Origin: Streptomyces anulatus
GTDB taxonomy: Bacteria; Actinomycetota; Actinomycetes; Streptomycetales; Streptomycetaceae
Length of the DNA stretch: 64,000 bases
Direction of reading: 5' to 3'
NCBI RefSeq assembly: GCF_014650675.1
Contig: NZ_BMVK01000003.1
Coordinates: 434,001-498,000, forward strand
In this document: positions 26,861 to 35,942 of the stretch, one piece after another
Position numbering within the stretch: the first letter of the stretch is position 1
How the letters are laid out: the number at the start of each line of letters is the position of its first letter
The notes under the pieces: generated by a model
Told to the model about the DNA's origin: nothing
Seen by the model: the letters and a program-made list of their open reading frames with translations, nothing else
The model's database searches: none
Position numbers and translations under genes: made by a program

Positions 26861-28372
26861 GTGGACCTCGCTCTGGCGCCGGAGACCCTGGCGCGATGGC
26901 AATTCGGCATTACCACCGTCTACCACTTCCTCTTCGTCCCCCTGACGATCTCTCTCGCCGCGCTCACCGCCGGCCTGCAGACCGCCTGGGTGCGGACGGA
27001 GAACGAGAAGTACCTCAGGGCGACCAAGTTCTGGGGCAAGCTGTTCCTGATCAACATCGCCATGGGCGTCGTCACGGGCATCGTCCAGGAGTTCCAGTTC
27101 GGCATGAACTGGTCCGACTACTCGCGCTTCGTCGGCGACATCTTCGGCGCTCCGCTCGCCTTCGAGGCGCTGATCGCCTTCTTCTTCGAGTCCACCTTCA
27201 TCGGGCTGTGGATCTTCGGCTGGGACAAGCTGCCGAAGAAGATCCACCTCGCCTGCATCTGGATGGTCTCGATCGGCACGGTCCTCTCCGCCTACTTCAT
27301 CCTGGCGGCCAACTCCTGGATGCAGCACCCGGTCGGCTACCGGATCAACGAGGAGCGCGGCCGCGCCGAGCTCACCGACTTCTGGCGGGTGCTCACCCAG
27401 GACACCGCGGTCACCCAGTTCTTCCACACCATCACGGCGGCGTTCCTGGTCGGCGGGGCCTTCATGGTCGGCATCGCCGCGTTCCACCTGGCCCGCAAGA
27501 AGCACATCCCGGTGATGCGGACCTCGCTGCGCCTGGGCCTGATCACCGTCGTGGTCGCCGGACTGCTCACCGCCGTCAGCGGCGACAGCCTCGCCAAGGT
27601 CATGTTCCGGCAGCAGCCGATGAAGATGGCCGCCGCCGAGGCCCTGTGGGACGGTCAGGAGCGGGCGCCGTTCTCGATCTTCGCGTACGGGGACGTCAGC
27701 AAGGGCCACAACTCCGTGGAGATCTCGCTCCCCGGGATACTGTCCTTCCTCGCCAACAACGACCCGAACTCCTATGTCCCCGGCATCAACGACATCAACA
27801 AGGAGTCGCAGGAGAAGTACGGGCCCGGCGACTACCGTCCCAACATCCCGGTCGCGTTCTGGAGCTTCCGGTGGATGATCGGCTTCGGTATGGCCTCCTT
27901 CGGCCTCGGCCTCCTGGGGCTCTGGCTGACCCGGAAGAAGTTCCTGCTGCCACCGGCGCTGCGGACCGGTGAGGACGAGGTGCCGCATCTGGTCCTCTTC
28001 AAGAACAAGGCGCTGAGCCCGAGGCTCACCAAGCTCTACTGGGTCGTCGCGCTCTGGACCCTGCTCTTCCCGCTGATCGCCAACTCCTGGGGCTGGATCT
28101 TCACCGAGATGGGCCGCCAGCCGTGGGTCGTCTACGGGGTGCTCCAGACCCGTGCGGGGGTCTCCCCCGGTGTCTCGCAGGGCGAGGTCATCACCTCGAT
28201 GATCGTCTTCACCCTGCTGTACGCGGTGCTCGCCGTGATCGAGGTGAAGCTGCTCGTGAAGTACATCAAGGCCGGGCCGCCGGAACTCACCGAGAACGAC
28301 CTGAACCCGCCCACGAAGATCGGCGGGCACGACGAAGAAGACGCCGACCGGCCCATGGCCTTCTCGTACTGA
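26861..28372 (+). CDS. cydA: Cytochrome bd ubiquinol/menaquinol oxidase subunit I
   Basis: A 503-residue membrane subunit carrying the three hemes of cytochrome bd, which reduces oxygen with high affinity using menaquinol. The N-terminus (APETLARWQFGITTVYHFLF) holds the conserved His of the HFLFVPL helix that ligates a heme. Other signatures are GIVQEFQFGMNWSDYSRFVGD, the FEALIAFFFESTFIGLWIFG helix and SAYFILAANSWMQHP. The quinol loop is followed by NIPVAFWSFRWMIGFGM. About nine TM helices are seen. GTG 26861 has GGAG 9 bases upstream. First gene of the cydA-cydB-cydCD operon behind a Rex operator. Confidence 0.97.
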   Translation: MDLALAPETLARWQFGITTVYHFLFVPLTISLAALTAGLQTAWVRTENEKYLRATKFWGKLFLINIAMGVVTGIVQEFQFGMNWSDYSRFVGDIFGAPLAFEALIAFFFESTFIGLWIFGWDKLPKKIHLACIWMVSIGTVLSAYFILAANSWMQHPVGYRINEERGRAELTDFWRVLTQDTAVTQFFHTITAAFLVGGAFMVGIAAFHLARKKHIPVMRTSLRLGLITVVVAGLLTAVSGDSLAKVMFRQQPMKMAAAEALWDGQERAPFSIFAYGDVSKGHNSVEISLPGILSFLANNDPNSYVPGINDINKESQEKYGPGDYRPNIPVAFWSFRWMIGFGMASFGLGLLGLWLTRKKFLLPPALRTGEDEVPHLVLFKNKALSPRLTKLYWVVALWTLLFPLIANSWGWIFTEMGRQPWVVYGVLQTRAGVSPGVSQGEVITSMIVFTLLYAVLAVIEVKLLVKYIKAGPPELTENDLNPPTKIGGHDEEDADRPMAFSY

Positions 28373-28388
28373 GCACAGGAGCTGAGAG

Positions 28389-29390
28389 ATGGAACTCCAC
28401 GACGTCTGGTTCGTGCTCATCGCCGTCCTCTGGACCGGCTACTTCTTCCTGGAGGGATTCGACTTCGGCATCGGGGTCCTCACCAAACTGCTGGCCCGCG
28501 ACCGCAAGGAGCGGCGGGTCCTGATCAACACGATCGGTCCCGTCTGGGACGGCAACGAGGTCTGGCTGCTCAGCGCCGGCGGCGCGACCTTCGCCGCCTT
28601 CCCCGAGTGGTACGCCACGCTCTTCTCCGGCTTTTACCTGCCGCTGCTGATCATCCTGTTCTGCCTGATCGTGCGCGGCGTCGCCTTCGAGTACCGCGCC
28701 AAGCGGCCCGAGGAGCGGTGGCAGACGAACTGGGAGACCGCGATCTTCTGGACCTCCCTGATCCCCGCGGTGCTGTGGGGCGTGGCGTTCGGGAACATCG
28801 TGCGGGGAGTGAAGATCGACGCCGACATGGAGTACGTCGGCAATTTCTGGGACCTCCTCAACCCGTACGCGATCCTCGGCGGCCTCGTCACGCTCACCCT
28901 CTTCACCTTCCACGGGGCGGTGTTCGCCGGCCTCAAGACGGCGGGCGACATCCGGGTCCGGGCCCGCGCACTGGCGCTGAAGCTGGGGCCGGTCACCGCG
29001 GTGCTCGCACTGGGCTTCCTGGTCTGGACGCAGGCCGACAACGGGGACGCCTGGAGCCTGGGAGCCATGATCGTGGCGGTGGTGGCGCTCCTGGCCGCGA
29101 TCGGGGCCATCGCCAAGGGCCGTGAGGGCTGGTCGTTCGCGTTCTCGGGCGTGACGATCGCGGCGGCGGTCGCGATGCTCTTCCTGACGCTCTTCCCGAA
29201 CGTCATGCCGTCCTCGCTGAACGACGCCTGGAACCTCACGGTCACCAACGCCTCGTCCAGCCCGTACACGCTCAAGATCATGACCTGGTGCGCGGGCATC
29301 GCCACGCCCGTCGTGCTGCTCTACCAGAGCTGGACCTACTGGGTCTTCCGCAAGCGCATCGGCACCCAGCACATCGCCGACGCGCACTGA
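28389..29390 (+). CDS. cydB: Cytochrome bd oxidase subunit II
   Basis: A 333-residue, eight-TM partner of CydA. The conserved start WFVLIAVLWTGYFFLEGFDFGIG and the following NTIGPVWDGNEVWLL are diagnostic for subunit II. A later conserved region is WGVAFGNIVRGVKIDA. The C-terminus ends in a basic cytoplasmic tail after the last TM. It begins 16 bases after cydA, with AGGAGCTGAG as ribosome site, so the two are certainly co-transcribed. Assembly needs the CydCD ABC exporter encoded next. Confidence 0.96.
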   Translation: MELHDVWFVLIAVLWTGYFFLEGFDFGIGVLTKLLARDRKERRVLINTIGPVWDGNEVWLLSAGGATFAAFPEWYATLFSGFYLPLLIILFCLIVRGVAFEYRAKRPEERWQTNWETAIFWTSLIPAVLWGVAFGNIVRGVKIDADMEYVGNFWDLLNPYAILGGLVTLTLFTFHGAVFAGLKTAGDIRVRARALALKLGPVTAVLALGFLVWTQADNGDAWSLGAMIVAVVALLAAIGAIAKGREGWSFAFSGVTIAAAVAMLFLTLFPNVMPSSLNDAWNLTVTNASSSPYTLKIMTWCAGIATPVVLLYQSWTYWVFRKRIGTQHIADAH

Positions 29391-29470
29391 CTCCGCTGAG
29401 CTGCCGCGGGCCCCGCGAGGCCCGCGGCAACTCACCGTCCCGCAGCGTTCACCGACCCCGCCGGGGGGAT

Positions 29471-29484
29471 GTTTCACGTGAAAC
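29471..29484. promoter_or_regulatory. parS: parS (ParB-binding) site 5, overlapping the cydCD start
   Basis: Perfect GTTTCACGTGAAAC lying across the proposed start codons of cydCD (ATG 29469, GTG 29478). ParB binding here would sit inside the cyd operon. Confidence 0.9.
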
Positions 29485-32400
29485 CGATCGATCCGCGTCT
29501 GCTCCACCACGCACGCGCCACCCGCCTCTTCCTGGCGGCCGTGGTGGCCCTCGGCCTGGTCGGCGCCCTGTTGGTGATCGCCCAGGCGATGCTCATCGCC
29601 GAGATCGTGGTGGGCGGCTTCGAGGGCGGACTCACGGTCACCGCGCTGCGCACCCCCCTGCTTCTGCTCGCCGCGGTCGCCCTCGGGCGGGCGCTCGTCG
29701 CCTGGCTCACCGAACTGGCGGCGCATCGCGCCAGCGCGGCCGTCAAGTCCGAACTGCGCGGCCGACTCCTGGAGCGGGCCGCGCGACTGGGCCCCGACTG
29801 GCTGACCGGGCAGCGCACCGGTTCGCTCGTCGCGCTGGCGACCCGGGGCATCGACGCGCTCGACGACTACTTCGCCCGCTATCTCCCGCAGCTCGGACTC
29901 GCGGTCGTGGTGCCCGTGGCGGTGCTCGCCCGGATCGTCACCGAGGACTGGGTGTCGGCGGCGATCATCGTCGTCACGCTCCCGCTCATCCCGCTCTTCA
30001 TGATCCTGATCGGCTGGGCCACCCAGTCCCGGATGGACCGTCAGTGGCAGCTGCTGTCCCGGCTCTCCGGGCACTTCCTGGACGTCGTCGCCGGGCTGCC
30101 GACCCTGAAGGTCTTCGGGCGGGCCAAGGCCCAGGCCGAATCGATCCGCACGATCACCTCCGACTACCGCCGCGCCACCCTGCGCACCCTGCGGATCGCC
30201 TTCCTGTCCTCGTTCGCCCTGGAACTGCTGGCGACCCTGTCGGTGGCCCTCGTCGCCGTCACGATCGGCATGCGGCTCGTCCACGGCGAACTCGACCTCT
30301 ACACCGGCCTGGTGGTCCTGATCCTGGCCCCGGAGGCGTATCTGCCGATCCGCCAGGTCGGAGCGCAGTACCACGCGGCGGCCGAGGGGCTGTCGGCCGC
30401 CGAGGAGATCTTCACGGTCCTGGAGACCGAACCCCGGGCCTCGGGCACCGAGGACGTCCCGGACACGCTGCGCCTGGAGCTGGCGGGCGTGACCGTACGC
30501 CACGAGGGCCGCGCCGAACCCTCGCTGGACAGCGCGTCGCTCACCGTGGAGCCGAGGGAGACCGTCGCCCTGGTCGGCCCGAGCGGCGTCGGCAAGTCCA
30601 CCCTGCTGAACGTGCTCCTCGGGTTCGCCGTACCCGACGAGGGGCACGTCCGCGTCGGGGGCCGCGACCTCGGTGACCTGGACCTCGAACGCTGGCGCAG
30701 CCGTATCGCCTGGGTCCCCCAGCGCCCCCACCTCTTCGCGGACACCATCGCCGAGAACGTCCGCCTCGCCCGGCCCGACGCCGACGACGAGGCGGTCCTC
30801 ACGGCGCTGCGGGACGCGGGCGCGTACGACTTCGTCGCGGCGCTGCCCGACGGGGTGCGGACGGCCCTGGGCGAGGACGGCGCGGGGCTCTCCGCGGGCC
30901 AGCGCCAGCGCCTCGCCCTCGCCCGGGCGTTCCTCGCCGACCGGCCGCTCCTGCTGCTGGACGAGCCGACCGCGAGCCTGGACGGCGAGAGCGAGGCGGG
31001 CATCGTCGACGCCGTACGGCGGCTGGCCGCCGGGCGGACCGTGCTGCTGGTCGTCCACCGCCCGGCCCTGCTGGCGGTCGCCGACCGCGTGGTGACGCTG
31101 GAGCCGCGTACGGGGGGCCCTGCGGAGCCGTACGCGAAGGCGCTCGCGGGCGTCGCCGCCCCGGGGCCCGCGGTACCCGAGCCCCTCGCGGGCGGTGAAC
31201 TCCTCGACACCCGCCGGGCGGACGCCGCCGACCCCCTCGGGGCGACCGGCAGCCGCCCCGGACAGGTGCTGGCCCGGGTTCGCGAGGCGGCCGGGGCACA
31301 GCGCGGGCGGCTGACCCTGGCCCTGCTGCTCGGCAGCCTGGCGGTCGGGTCGGCCGTGGGGCTCATGGCGGTCTCCGGCTGGCTGATCTCCCGCGCCTCC
31401 GAAGAGCCGCCGGTCATGTACTTGATGATGGCCGTCACCGCGACCCGCGCCTTCGGCATCGGTCGGGCGGTCTTCCGCTACGCCGAGCGGCTCGTCTCGC
31501 ACGACGCCGTCCTGAAGCTTCTCGCCGAACTGCGCGTCGCCGTCTACCGGGGCCTCGAACGCATCGCCCCCGGGGGCCTGCGCACCACGAGGCGTGGGGA
31601 CCTGCTGTCCCGGCTCGTCGCCGATGTGGACGCGCTCCAGGACTACTGGCTGCGCTGGCTGCTGCCCGTGGGCACCGCCGTCGTGGTGGGGACCGCGGCC
31701 GCCGGGTTTACCGGCTGGCTGCTCCCGGAGGCGGGCGTGATCCTGGCCGTCGGGTTGCTGGTCGCCGGAGTCGGCGTCCCGCTCGTCAGCGGCGCCTGCG
31801 CCCGCCGTACGGAACGTCAGCTCGCACCCGCCCGCGCCGCCCTGGCCACCCGGGTCGCCGACCTCCTCGGCTCCACCGCCGAACTGACCGTCGCGGGGGC
31901 GCTGCCCGCCCGGCAGACGCGGCTGCGCGCGGCCGACACCCTGCTGACCCGGATCGCCTCCCGCGCCGCCGCCGCGACGGCACTGGGCGGCGGTCTGTCA
32001 GCCCTGGTCTGCGGGCTCACCGTGGTGGCGGCCGCGACCGTCGCCGTCCCCGCCGTGCAGGACGGCCGGCTGTCCGGTGTCGCGCTCGCCGTGGTGGTCC
32101 TGACCCCGCTCGCCGCCTTCGAGGCCGTGACCGGGCTGCCGCTGGCCGTGCAGTACCGCCAGCGCGTCGCCCGGAGCGCGGAGCGGGTGTTCGAGGTGCT
32201 GGACGCCCCCGTGCCCGTACGGGAGCCCGAGACCCCCGCCGAGGAGCCCGCGTCCCCGTTCCCGCTGGAGGTACGGGGGCTGAGTGCCCGCTACCCGGGG
32301 GCCCGGCACGACGCCCTGGCCTCGCTCGACCTGACGCTGACACGAGGGCGGCGCATCGCGGTCGTGGGCCCCTCCGGCTCGGGCAAGACGACGCTCGCCC

Positions 32401-33005
32401 AGGTCCTGCTGCGCTTCCTGGACGCTTCGTCGGGGACGTACCGGCTGGGCGGCGTCGAGGCCTCGGCGCTGGACTCGGACACGGTCCGGCGTTCGGTCGG
32501 GCTGTGCGCCCAGGACGCGCACGTCTTCGACAGCTCGATCCGCGAGAACCTGCGCCTGGCCCGCCCCGGGGCGACCGACGCCGAACTGCGCGACGCGCTC
32601 GCCCGGGCCCGGCTCCTGGACTGGGTGCTGGCCCTGCCGGAGGAGCTCGACACCCCGGTGGGCGAGCACGGCGCGCGGCTCTCCGGCGGCCAGCGCCAGC
32701 GCCTCGCACTGGCCCGCGCACTGCTCGCGGACTTCCCCGTGCTCGTCCTGGACGAGCCGGCCGAACACCTCGACCTGCCGACCGCCGACGCCCTCACCGC
32801 CGACCTGCTGGACGCGACCCGGGGCTGCGCGACGGTACTGATCACCCACCGGCTGACCGGCCTCGACACGGTCGACGAGGTGCTGGTGCTGGACGCGGGC
32901 AGGGTCGTGCAGCGCGGACCGTACGCCGAACTCGCCGCCGAGGACGGGCCGCTGCGCCGCATGCTGGAGCGTGAACGGGAGACGGTCGGGGCGGGGGTCC
33001 GATAG
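29478..33005 (+). CDS. cydCD: Fused CydD-CydC heterodimeric-type ABC exporter
   Basis: A protein of 1175 residues (1178 if the ATG at 29469 is used) made of two full ABC-exporter halves in one chain. Half 1 has about six TM helices, Walker A GPSGVGKST, signature LSAGQRQRLALARA and Walker B LLLLDEPT. Half 2, from about residue 600, has a second TM block, Walker A GPSGSGKTT, signature LSGGQRQRLALARALL and Walker B LVLDEPAEHLD. In other bacteria CydC and CydD are separate proteins that export glutathione or cysteine, or handle heme, for assembly of cytochrome bd. Actinobacterial fusion is common. GTG 29478 has GGGGGG 9 bases before it, whereas the ATG is too close to it. Third gene of the Rex-controlled operon. 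Confidence 0.95.
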   Translation: MKPIDPRLLHHARATRLFLAAVVALGLVGALLVIAQAMLIAEIVVGGFEGGLTVTALRTPLLLLAAVALGRALVAWLTELAAHRASAAVKSELRGRLLERAARLGPDWLTGQRTGSLVALATRGIDALDDYFARYLPQLGLAVVVPVAVLARIVTEDWVSAAIIVVTLPLIPLFMILIGWATQSRMDRQWQLLSRLSGHFLDVVAGLPTLKVFGRAKAQAESIRTITSDYRRATLRTLRIAFLSSFALELLATLSVALVAVTIGMRLVHGELDLYTGLVVLILAPEAYLPIRQVGAQYHAAAEGLSAAEEIFTVLETEPRASGTEDVPDTLRLELAGVTVRHEGRAEPSLDSASLTVEPRETVALVGPSGVGKSTLLNVLLGFAVPDEGHVRVGGRDLGDLDLERWRSRIAWVPQRPHLFADTIAENVRLARPDADDEAVLTALRDAGAYDFVAALPDGVRTALGEDGAGLSAGQRQRLALARAFLADRPLLLLDEPTASLDGESEAGIVDAVRRLAAGRTVLLVVHRPALLAVADRVVTLEPRTGGPAEPYAKALAGVAAPGPAVPEPLAGGELLDTRRADAADPLGATGSRPGQVLARVREAAGAQRGRLTLALLLGSLAVGSAVGLMAVSGWLISRASEEPPVMYLMMAVTATRAFGIGRAVFRYAERLVSHDAVLKLLAELRVAVYRGLERIAPGGLRTTRRGDLLSRLVADVDALQDYWLRWLLPVGTAVVVGTAAAGFTGWLLPEAGVILAVGLLVAGVGVPLVSGACARRTERQLAPARAALATRVADLLGSTAELTVAGALPARQTRLRAADTLLTRIASRAAAATALGGGLSALVCGLTVVAAATVAVPAVQDGRLSGVALAVVVLTPLAAFEAVTGLPLAVQYRQRVARSAERVFEVLDAPVPVREPETPAEEPASPFPLEVRGLSARYPGARHDALASLDLTLTRGRRIAVVGPSGSGKTTLAQVLLRFLDASSGTYRLGGVEASALDSDTVRRSVGLCAQDAHVFDSSIRENLRLARPGATDAELRDALARARLLDWVLALPEELDTPVGEHGARLSGGQRQRLALARALLADFPVLVLDEPAEHLDLPTADALTADLLDATRGCATVLITHRLTGLDTVDEVLVLDAGRVVQRGPYAELAAEDGPLRRMLERERETVGAGVR

Positions 33006-33094
33006 CGGCGACGGCGCCGGACCGGGCCCCGGACGACCGGCGCCCCTTCAGCCGTCGAGCGCATTCTCGACTTTCGCCCCCTATCGGTACTAAC

Positions 33095-33100
33095 TAGGCT
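33095..33100 (+). promoter_or_regulatory. -10-like TAGGCT next to the kinase start
   Basis: TAGGCT ends 6 bases before the ATG at 33107 and no ribosome site is present, which is the arrangement of a leaderless Streptomyces transcript. Confidence 0.4.
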
Positions 33101-33106
33101 CGGGCC

Positions 33107-34813
33107 ATGGCAGAGCCCGACCCGAAGGACTCCCTCGACGCCGCCACCCGGGCCACCCGCAGCCTCCAGGGTCTGTCCACCGAGCTGACCGCGCGGGTGC
33201 CGCAGCTCCTGGAGGCGATGCGTTCCGTCGGCGCCGGGCTGGAGCTGCACTCCACCCTGGACCGGATCTGCGAGACGGCGGCCGAGCTCGCCCACGCCCG
33301 GTACGCCGCCATCGGCGTCGTCGACGAGCAGGGCGAGGGACTGTCGGACTTCGTCACCTACGGCGTTCCGCAGGAGGTGGCCGAGGCGATCGGGCGACGC
33401 CCCGACGGCCACCGGGGCCTGCTCGGCGCGCTGATCCACGACCCCGCCCCGGTCCGTCTGGCCGACCTGTCCACCGATCCGCGGTCCGCGGGTTTCCCGC
33501 CGGGGCACCCCCGGATGCGGACCTTCCTGGGCGTGCCCATCCGGGTCCAGGGGGAGATCTTCGGCAACCTCTACCTCACCGAGAAGCAGCACGGCGCGGA
33601 GTTCAGCGACTACGACCTCCACATGGTCCGGGTGCTCGCCACGGAGGCCGGGATCGCCATCGGCAACGCCCGGCTGTACGAGGCGGCGCGGCAGCGGGAG
33701 CACTGGATCGACGGTTCGGTCGCCGTCACCACGGCGCTGCTGTCGGGCGGGGACGCGGACGAGGCGCTGTCCGTGGTCGCCGAACACGCCCGCCGGCTGG
33801 CCGACTCCGCCGCCGGGATCGTGCTGCTGCCCGCCGGGGAGGGCGGCCTGGAGATCGTCGCCGTATCGTCGGACGACCCCTCGTCCTCGCTCGGCGTGAT
33901 CATCCCGGCCCGGAGCACCGTGGTGGCGAAACTCCTCGCGGGCGAGGCGGTGTTCATCGACGACTCGGCCACCGACAGCCGGATGATCACCAGGCTGGCC
34001 GACCGGTTCGGCCCCAGCATGATGCTGCCGCTCCACAGCGGCGGGCGGGTGCTCGGTGCGCTGGCCACCCCCCGGTCGCGGGGCGCGCGCCCGTTCACGG
34101 AGACCGAGCGGACGCTCGCCACCCAGTTCGCCTCCCAGGCGGCGCTCGCGCTGATGATGGCCGAGGCGCAGCGGGACCGGGAGCGCCTCGCGGTGTACGA
34201 GGACCGCGACCGGATCGCCCGTGACCTCCACGACCTGGTCATCCAGCGGCTGTTCGCCACCGGGATGATGCTGGAGAGCGCCCAGCGCAGGTCGGTGGTG
34301 CCCGAGGTGCGGACCGGTGTGGGCCGGGCGGTCGACGAACTGGACGTGACGATCCAGGAGATCCGCACGGCCATCTTCGCGCTCCAGCAGGAACCGGCCG
34401 AGGCCCCCTCGGGGCTGCGCACCCGTGTGCTGCGGGAGATCAACATGGCGGCCGTCCCGCTCGGCTTCAAGCCCTCGCACCGCTTCCTGGGCCCGGTGGA
34501 CTCGCTCGTCGGTGAGCTGACCGGAAAGAACCTGGTCGCCGCGTTGCGCGAGGCACTCTCCAACGCGTTCCGGCACGCGCGGGCGTCGCTGATCGATGTG
34601 GTCGTCGACGCGACGGCGACCCTGCCGGACGGGCGGGGAGCGGTACGGCTCTCGGTCGCCGACGACGGGGTGGGCATCCCGGAGGGCGGCCGCCGCAGCG
34701 GACTGCGCAACCTGGCCCGCCGGGCCGAGTCCCTGGGCGGATCGAGCCGGATCGACCCGGGGATCGGGGAGGACGGCGGCGGTACGACGGTGGTGTGGGA
34801 GGCGCCGCTGTGA
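33107..34813 (+). CDS. GAF-GAF sensor histidine kinase (DevS/DosT type)
   Basis: A 568-residue cytosolic kinase with no TM segment. Order: GAF domain 1 (about 40-195), GAF domain 2 (about 205-350), a HisKA_3 dimerisation helix with the phospho-acceptor His375 in RIARDLHDLVIQRLF, and an ATP-binding domain (from about 460; NALREALSN-like helix, then DDGVGIPEGG and GLRNLARRAESLGG). GAF 1 keeps the segment GFPPGHPRMRTFLGVP. The aligned histidine (His134 here) in mycobacterial DevS/DosT is the heme ligand. Its location after cydCD suggests sensing of oxygen, NO or redox, but that is inference. No response-regulator gene is adjacent. Confidence 0.9.
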   Translation: MAEPDPKDSLDAATRATRSLQGLSTELTARVPQLLEAMRSVGAGLELHSTLDRICETAAELAHARYAAIGVVDEQGEGLSDFVTYGVPQEVAEAIGRRPDGHRGLLGALIHDPAPVRLADLSTDPRSAGFPPGHPRMRTFLGVPIRVQGEIFGNLYLTEKQHGAEFSDYDLHMVRVLATEAGIAIGNARLYEAARQREHWIDGSVAVTTALLSGGDADEALSVVAEHARRLADSAAGIVLLPAGEGGLEIVAVSSDDPSSSLGVIIPARSTVVAKLLAGEAVFIDDSATDSRMITRLADRFGPSMMLPLHSGGRVLGALATPRSRGARPFTETERTLATQFASQAALALMMAEAQRDRERLAVYEDRDRIARDLHDLVIQRLFATGMMLESAQRRSVVPEVRTGVGRAVDELDVTIQEIRTAIFALQQEPAEAPSGLRTRVLREINMAAVPLGFKPSHRFLGPVDSLVGELTGKNLVAALREALSNAFRHARASLIDVVVDATATLPDGRGAVRLSVADDGVGIPEGGRRSGLRNLARRAESLGGSSRIDPGIGEDGGGTTVVWEAPL

Positions 34814-34862
34814 GGGCGGCCCGACGGTGACCCTGCCGGACGGGCGGGGCGGGCCGTGCTTG

Positions 34863-34891
34863 GCGGGCCGGGCGGGCCCCGCCGGGCCCGC
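34863..34891. terminator. GC-rich hairpin between convergent genes
   Basis: Arms 34863-34874 and 34880-34891 pair at 11 of 12 positions around a 5-base loop, in the 123-base gap between the kinase and HAD genes. Right of it is a short tandem CTGGCGTG triplet (about 34902-34926). Confidence 0.55.
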
Positions 34892-34936
34892 TGGCCGGTC
34901 TGCTGGCGTGCTGGCGTGCTGGCGTGCCGAAAGGTT

Positions 34937-35794
34937 TCAGCGGGTCTCTGCGCGGGCGGCGAGGATCCGCTCGATGACGACCGCCACCCCGTCCTCCTCG
35001 TTGGTCGCGGTCCGGCCCGAGGCGGCGGCCACCGCGTCCGGGTGGGCGTTGCCCATCGCGAAGGAGGCGCCGGCCCAGCTGAGCATCTCGATGTCGTTGG
35101 GCATGTCGCCGAAGGCGACCACCTCGGCGGGCGAGATGCCGCGCTCGGCACAGCAGGCGGCGAGCGTGGTGGCCTTGGAGACGCCGTGCCCGCTGACCTC
35201 CAGGAGCGCCGAGGGGCTGGAGCGGGTGAAGGCGGCCCGGTCGCCGGCCGCCGTACGGGCCAGGGCGAGGAAGGCGTCGGGGGCCAGCTCGGTGTGGTGG
35301 GCCAGCAGCTTGAGCACGGGCGCGCCGGTGCCCGGGGCCTCCTCGTGCAGCAGCTTCTCGGCGACCGCCACCGTGGCACCCGGGTCCAGATGGAAGGGCG
35401 GGTAGGCCGGTTCGTAGTTGATGCCGGTGGTCATCTCGACGGCGAAGGAGGTGCCGGGGGCCGCCTCGCGCAGGGTGCGTACGACATGCAGGGCTGCCGC
35501 GCGCTCCAGCGGCCGTACGGAGAGCAGCTCGCCGTCCGTCCGCAGGTCGGTGACCACGGCGCCGTTGGCGCAGATCGCCGTACCGTGGCTCTGGACGTGG
35601 TCGCGCACGACGTCCATCCAGCGGGCCGGCCTGCCGGTGACGAAGAAGACCTCGATCCCGGCCTCCTCGGCCGCCGCGAGGGCCGCGACCGTACGCGCGG
35701 ACAGCGTCTTGTCGTCGCGCAGCAGGGTGCCGTCGAGGTCGGTGGCGATCAGCCGGGTCACGGCGGGAAGAGGCGTCTCGGTCACTGAGGTCAC
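34937..35794 (-). CDS. HAD-superfamily (Cof-type) sugar-phosphatase-like hydrolase
   Basis: A 285-residue HAD phosphatase with the Cof-type IIB cap. Motif I is [11 protein letters not shown] (nucleophile DLD), motif II is VTGRPARWM, motif III Lys lies in GVSKATTLAA, and motif IV is GDMPNDIEML. These enzymes remove phosphate from sugar or cofactor phosphates such as FMN or PLP; the specific substrate cannot be inferred. GTG 35794 is used; a second GTG at 35784 is possible and neither has a strong ribosome site. A second, related enzyme lies at 46175-46990. Convergent with the histidine kinase. Confidence 0.87.
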   Translation of the reverse strand: MTSVTETPLPAVTRLIATDLDGTLLRDDKTLSARTVAALAAAEEAGIEVFFVTGRPARWMDVVRDHVQSHGTAICANGAVVTDLRTDGELLSVRPLERAAALHVVRTLREAAPGTSFAVEMTTGINYEPAYPPFHLDPGATVAVAEKLLHEEAPGTGAPVLKLLAHHTELAPDAFLALARTAAGDRAAFTRSSPSALLEVSGHGVSKATTLAACCAERGISPAEVVAFGDMPNDIEMLSWAGASFAMGNAHPDAVAAASGRTATNEEDGVAVVIERILAARAETR

Positions 35795-35929
35795 CGGGCC
35801 ATTCTCGCCCACAGAGGTGCACGGGCGTGCGGAGGGTCGCACATCTGAGTAGGCGGGACGCTGATCTGCGGAAAAGTCCCCTGGCATATGCCAAGGCCAT
35901 CGGGCGGTCGTCACGCGTGCGTACGGTCG

Positions 35930-35935
35930 TAGGCT
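35930..35935 (+). promoter_or_regulatory. -10-like TAGGCT next to the oxidoreductase start
   Basis: TAGGCT stands 7 bases before the ATG at 35943; this also fits a leaderless transcript. Confidence 0.4.
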
Positions 35936-35942
35936 CAGGGGC

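Noticed and set aside
28287..31502. A 1071-residue open frame on the - strand
   Set aside because: It runs antisense to cydB and cydCD, whose motifs are intact. High GC keeps antisense frames free of stops; the product is Arg/Gly/Asp-rich with no fold.
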